Positions 14,403-19,063 of a DNA stretch of 19,063 nt are shown in pieces. Source of the stretch: Gammaproteobacteria bacterium. Its GTDB lineage: Bacteria > Pseudomonadota > Gammaproteobacteria > J044. Both the position numbers and the translations under genes were made by a program. The stretch is from NCBI GenBank assembly GCA_026995955.1, contig JALWNJ010000149.1, forward strand, positions 1,127 through 20,189. The letters run 5' to 3'. The notes beneath the pieces are model-generated. The model had not been told where the DNA came from and did no database searches. It saw only the letters and a program-made list of their open reading frames with translations. Numbering within the stretch: the first letter of the stretch is position 1; each line of letters opens with the position of its first letter.

Positions 14403-14852
14403 CTAGCTCCCGGCCCCTTCCCCCTTCGCCAGCTTGACCTTCTCGGCGATGGGCATGTCCTTCATCTTCATCACCTCGTCGCGCGGCACCGGGGTGCCTT
14501 CCGGGGTATAGAAGACGCGATCCTTGCGCTTGCGACCGGCCTTCTGCACGACGACGCCCTTGAGTGCCTCGATGCCCGGGATCTCGATGGTCTCGTAGCC
14601 TTCTGCCGTGGCTTCCAGGAAGTGGCGGCCGTCGCGCTGGCGGTAGCGGCGGAATATGTATTCCTCGTTGTGATAGGCGATGACATAGGCGCCGTCGCGC
14701 ACCAGGCCGGAGGGGTCGATGACGATGATGGCGCCGTGGGCAAACTCCGGCAGCATGCTGTCGCCCAGCACCCGCAGGGCGAAGAGCTCGCCGGCGGCAC
14801 AACCGCTCACGTCCTCGAGGAAGTTTTCGGGAATCTCTGGGGTGTCACTCAT
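14403..14852 (-). CDS. Stand-alone S24/LexA-type peptidase domain protein, catalytic Lys apparently replaced
   Basis: A 149-residue protein with the S24 (LexA/UmuD-like) fold and no helix-turn-helix. The motif VLGDSMLPEFAHGAIIVIDP (28-47) contains the would-be catalytic Ser32. In active S24 proteases a Lys follows in a VKR-like strand; here the matching strand reads YIFRRYRQ (65-72), with Arg instead of Lys, so self-cleavage activity is doubtful. The C-terminal tail is lysine-rich and polar (RKRKDRVFY...KMKDMPIAEKVKLAKG). The start at 14852 is chosen because it directly follows AGCAGG and a good promoter and begins the homologous sequence; the longer frame to 15137 would enter the next gene. 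Function is unknown; a regulatory or binding role for an inactive S24 fold is inference. Confidence 0.8.
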   Translation of the reverse strand: MSDTPEIPENFLEDVSGCAAGELFALRVLGDSMLPEFAHGAIIVIDPSGLVRDGAYVIAYHNEEYIFRRYRQRDGRHFLEATAEGYETIEIPGIEALKGVVVQKAGRKRKDRVFYTPEGTPVPRDEVMKMKDMPIAEKVKLAKGEGAGS

Positions 14853-14888
14853 GACGGGACCTGCTGAAATCCGGCTGACTGGACAGGA

Positions 14889-14918
14889 ATCATAGTCCCC
14901 CGCCCCGGCGGCTGCCAA
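14889..14918 (-). promoter_or_regulatory. Sigma-70-like promoter for the S24-domain gene
   Basis: On the - strand TTGGCA (complement of 14913-14918) is followed by an 18-base spacer and TATGAT (complement of 14889-14894). These are one base from consensus at each box. The ATG at 14852 lies 36 bases downstream, which leaves a leader of about 30 bases with an AGG ribosome binding site. Confidence 0.65.
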
Positions 14919-14921
14919 TAT

Positions 14922-14936
14922 CCCTGCCGGGCAGGG
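14922..14936 (-). terminator. Short GC hairpin after the 321-aa gene
   Basis: CCCTGC (14922-14927) and GCAGGG (14931-14936) form a 6-bp stem with loop CGG, just past the stop of the - strand gene ending at 14944. On that strand it is followed by ATATT, so it may be a weak terminator separating this gene from the S24-domain gene and its promoter. Confidence 0.4.
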
Positions 14937-14943
14937 GGTTGCC

Positions 14944-15909
14944 TCAATCCGGATTTTGCAGCAGGCAGCGACGCTTGACCTCGGCGGCCCAGAGATTGCG
15001 CGGCATGTCGCCGGCATCACGCGGCCAGGCCGCAGCCAGTGCCTCCGGCACCCGGGTCTCGGTGGGCACCAGGCGGCCGCCGTCCACGGCATAGACGCGG
15101 CGGCTGGCCGGATCCAGGTAGTAGCCGTCGAAGACATGGATCATCTCGCGCTGGCCGCCACCGCGCTGCGGCAGCAGAAAACTGCTGCCGGGCGGGGCCG
15201 GCTGCGGCCACAGGCCCTGCAGCCGACTGTGGGCGACCATCTCGGAGAGCAGCCGCACACGGGCCACCTCGGCCGGGTCCGGCCGGTGCAGCCCGGCCTC
15301 GGGCAGGGCCTCGACATGCCACATCCAAGCCCCCCACTCCAGCCCGGTGTTGCCGGGATCCAGCGCCCAGGGATTCGACACCGGCTGTGACAGGCGCAGC
15401 CGGCCCAGGCCAGCCACCCAGGCATCGCGTTCGTACTCATCGATGCTGTAGGAGGCCCCGATCACGGGGACGCCGCCCGCCAGCAGGCGCTCCAGCCCGG
15501 GGCCGATCAGGTCGGGATGGACCTCCAGCCCCGGGTGGAAGCAGAAGGCCACGGCGGGCAGCGGCAGATCCCGGGCGCAGGTGTCGAGACTGCCCCGGCA
15601 GGCCCCCGCGCCTTCGGCCCGGGGGCCGATGTCGATGCTTCGCAACCCGGACAGTCCCAGCAGGCGTGCCAGCCCCGGCCCCAGCCCCGCATCGAGCCGT
15701 TCGGCGCCGATGACCCAGACGCAGGCCGTCTCGTCCATGGGTTCCGGCAGCAGGCCGGCCTGCCACAGATACCAGGCACCAGAGACGGCCGCGACATGCT
15801 GCAGGCGCGCGTCGGTCAGGGCGGTGTCGCAGGCGGGCGCAGCCTCGGCCGAGAGCAGCAGCAGGCAGTCGGTCCAGTCCCGGCAACGAGCGATGGGTGG
15901 ATTCTTCAT
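14944..15909 (-). CDS. Uncharacterised protein resembling the Mss51/MYND-associated C-terminal domain
   Basis: A 321-residue soluble protein with no signal peptide or membrane segment. I do not recognise a firm family. The middle portion, FCFHPGLE (122-129), then GPGLERLLAGGVPVIGASYS (136-155), DEYERDAW (157-164) and SNPWALDP (178-185), has the order of motifs (HPGL, a GxPV strand, an acidic E..xD step, NP) that I associate with the domain C-terminal to MYND zinc fingers and in yeast Mss51. This is a pattern resemblance only. The protein is rich in Trp, and its C-terminal third includes FDGYYLDPASRRVYAVDGG, which looks like a tandem beta-strand pair. The ATG at 15909 is the best start; the open frame continues upstream into mltF, antisense. 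No clear ribosome binding site was seen. Confidence 0.7.
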   Translation of the reverse strand: MKNPPIARCRDWTDCLLLLSAEAAPACDTALTDARLQHVAAVSGAWYLWQAGLLPEPMDETACVWVIGAERLDAGLGPGLARLLGLSGLRSIDIGPRAEGAGACRGSLDTCARDLPLPAVAFCFHPGLEVHPDLIGPGLERLLAGGVPVIGASYSIDEYERDAWVAGLGRLRLSQPVSNPWALDPGNTGLEWGAWMWHVEALPEAGLHRPDPAEVARVRLLSEMVAHSRLQGLWPQPAPPGSSFLLPQRGGGQREMIHVFDGYYLDPASRRVYAVDGGRLVPTETRVPEALAAAWPRDAGDMPRNLWAAEVKRRCLLQNPD

Positions 15910-15970
15910 CGGCACAGGATAAACTAGTCGAACAGGTTTTCGGAAACACGACAGCGGAACAGGACGCCCC

Positions 15971-17410
15971 TTGCTCATCATCACCCGCCACGCCAGCACC
16001 GGCACCCGGATTCTGGCCCTGCTCGTTCTGCTGGTCATCATCGGGCTGATGGGCCTCGGACTGTACGAAGACCGCAGCGAGCTGGATGCGGTGCGGGAAC
16101 GGGGTGAACTGGTGGTGGTGAGCCGCAACAATCCTACTACCTGGTACGAGGGCCCGCACGGCCCGGCCGGCTTCGAATACGATCTCGCCAGGGCCTTTGC
16201 CGATTCCCTCGGCGTGCGGCTGCGCATGGTCAAGGCGGAATCGGTGGGCGAGCTCATCGGCATGGTGCAGAACCATACCGTGGACATGGCGGCTGCCGGG
16301 CTCACCGTCACCGAATCGCGCAAGCGCGTCCTGAGATTCGGGCCCAGCTACCTGACCGTGCGTGAACAGGTCGTGTACCGCAAGGGCACACCTCGCCCGC
16401 GCCGTATCCAGGATCTCATCGGCCACAGCCTGGAGGTTCTGGACGACAGCAGCGAAGCCGAGCGTCTGGGCGAACTGTTGCACCGGTATCCCAAACTCAA
16501 GTTTACCGAGGTCCCCGAGGTGGACCGCCAGGAGCTCATCGAGCGTGTCTGGAAGGGCGAGATCGACTACACCATCGCCAATTCCAACGAGATCGCGCTG
16601 GCACGCCGGTTCATGACCGAACTGCGGGTGGGCTTCGACTTCTCGCCCGACAAGGAACTGGCCTGGGCGTTTCCGAAAACGAAGGACGATTCGGTATACC
16701 TTGCTGCAAGGCAATTCCTCGAAGAGGCACGCAAGAGCGGGCTTCTGCACCAGATCCACGAGCGCTATTACGGCCATGTCCGGCAGATCAACTATGTCGG
16801 GACACGCATCTTCCTGCGTCACATCCACAAGCGCTTGCCGAAATTCCGCGGCCTGTTCGAACAGGCCGCGGAGCGATACAACCTCGACTGGCGCCTGCTG
16901 GCGGCGATCTCCTACCAGGAATCCCAGTGGCTTCCGCGCGCTGTCTCACCAACCGGAGTCAAGGGACTCATGATGCTCACCCTGCCCACCGCAAGGCAGA
17001 TGGGCGTGGACAATCGGCTGGACCCGGAGCAGAGCATCCAGGGAGGCGCTCGCTACTTCGCGCGGCTCAAACAGAGGGTTCCAAAGGAAATCCCGGAGCC
17101 GGACCGCACCTGGATGGCCATTGCCGCCTACAACATCGGCTTTGGTCACCTCATGGATGCCCGGGACATCACCGCCCTGCAGGACGGCAATCCGAACCGT
17201 TGGGTGGACGTACAGAAACGCCTGCCACTGCTGATGAGGAAAAAGTTCTACCGCCGCACCCGACACGGCTATGCCCGGGGCAGCGAAGCGGTGAAGTACG
17301 TACAGAACATCCGCAGCTACTACGACATCCTGGTGTGGTACACCACCCAGAACCCGAAGCAAAACGCCCCGGAGGAACCCCGCTTCGGGGTGTTGCCCAG
17401 CGATTCCTGA
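15971..17410 (+). CDS. mltF: Membrane-bound lytic murein transglycosylase F
   Basis: A 479-residue MltF protein that cleaves the peptidoglycan glycan strand to give 1,6-anhydroMurNAc ends. A hydrophobic N-terminal segment (residues 14-31) serves as signal or anchor. Residues 45-270 form a type 3 periplasmic solute-binding domain (RGELVVVSRNNPTTWYEG...GFEYDLARAFADSLGV). Residues 295-450 form the SLT transglycosylase domain, with catalytic Glu317 in ISYQESQW, then SPTGVKGLMMLT and AAYNIGFGH. The start is a TTG at 15971 with AGGA 6 bases upstream; it is the only position giving a full signal segment. In E. coli mltF lies next to tadA, and tadA is also close by here, separated by one gene. It converges with the hydrolase gene, leaving 15 bases between stops. 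Confidence 0.93.
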   Translation: MLIITRHASTGTRILALLVLLVIIGLMGLGLYEDRSELDAVRERGELVVVSRNNPTTWYEGPHGPAGFEYDLARAFADSLGVRLRMVKAESVGELIGMVQNHTVDMAAAGLTVTESRKRVLRFGPSYLTVREQVVYRKGTPRPRRIQDLIGHSLEVLDDSSEAERLGELLHRYPKLKFTEVPEVDRQELIERVWKGEIDYTIANSNEIALARRFMTELRVGFDFSPDKELAWAFPKTKDDSVYLAARQFLEEARKSGLLHQIHERYYGHVRQINYVGTRIFLRHIHKRLPKFRGLFEQAAERYNLDWRLLAAISYQESQWLPRAVSPTGVKGLMMLTLPTARQMGVDNRLDPEQSIQGGARYFARLKQRVPKEIPEPDRTWMAIAAYNIGFGHLMDARDITALQDGNPNRWVDVQKRLPLLMRKKFYRRTRHGYARGSEAVKYVQNIRSYYDILVWYTTQNPKQNAPEEPRFGVLPSDS

Positions 17411-17425
17411 GCCACAGCCGGGCTC
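17378..17425. terminator. Weak hairpins at the convergent mltF/hydrolase junction
   Basis: CCCCG-CTT-CGGGG (17378-17390, extendable by one A-T pair) lies in the last codons of mltF. GAGCC...GGCTC (17409-17425, 7-base loop) spans the 15-base gap between the two convergent stops. Neither has a U-tract. They are plausible bidirectional stops but not strong ones. Confidence 0.35.

Positions 17426-19063
<1,638 letters not shown>

Noticed and set aside
14030..14867. Small + strand open frames through the repeat block (82, 237 and 70 codons)
   Set aside because: They follow the hairpin repeats, are Arg/Gly/Pro-rich, and the longest runs antisense through the S24-domain gene. This is a typical mis-annotation of dispersed repeats.
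15910..15970. Divergent promoters between the 321-aa gene and mltF
   Set aside because: The best candidates (TAAACT on the + strand; TTTCCG with TTTATC on the - strand) match consensus at only about half the positions, so they were not called.

Overview
The window carries the 3' two thirds of a reverse-type (oxidative) dissimilatory sulfite reductase locus from a sulfur-oxidising bacterium. Gene order on the + strand is dsrB(partial)-dsrE-dsrF-dsrH-dsrC-dsrM-dsrK-dsrL-dsrJ-dsrO-dsrP-dsrN-dsrR. This is the order known from Allochromatium vinosum and related sulfur-oxidising Gammaproteobacteria. DsrEFH and the full-length DsrL point to sulfur oxidation rather than sulfate reduction. High GC, the dsr order and the downstream tadA/mltF neighbourhood (neighbours in many Gammaproteobacteria) suggest a Chromatiales-like gammaproteobacterial sulfur oxidiser. 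I cannot name the genus from sequence alone.

Region 1 (1-9233) is tightly packed, with short gaps and mostly good Shine-Dalgarno sites. DsrAB oxidises sulfur delivered as persulfide through DsrEFH to DsrC. DsrL supplies or accepts electrons for DsrAB. The DsrMKJOP complex passes electrons from DsrC thiols/trisulfide across the membrane. Hairpins bracket dsrC, and a strong intrinsic terminator follows dsrP.

Region 2 (9308-13937) is a second co-directional run: dsrN (siroheme amidase), dsrR (cysteine-free A-type carrier homologue), a NarX-like sensor kinase, a NarL-like response regulator and a single-domain rhodanese. In A. vinosum dsrR is followed by dsrS. Here that place holds a two-component system plus a sulfurtransferase, which is the most interesting part of the window.

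Region 3 (13938-14402) has no gene. It is packed with inverted repeats, including a CTTTCTTTG-type hairpin that looks like a dispersed repeat.

Region 4 (14403-19063) is ordinary chromosome: on the - strand a stand-alone S24/LexA-type peptidase domain protein and a 321-aa protein resembling the Mss51/MYND-associated C-terminal domain; on the + strand mltF (lytic transglycosylase); on the - strand an overlapping pair, tadA then an exported metallo-beta-lactamase-fold hydrolase; and at the right edge the first 29 codons of a + strand gene. No tRNA, rRNA, CRISPR or transposase gene was seen.
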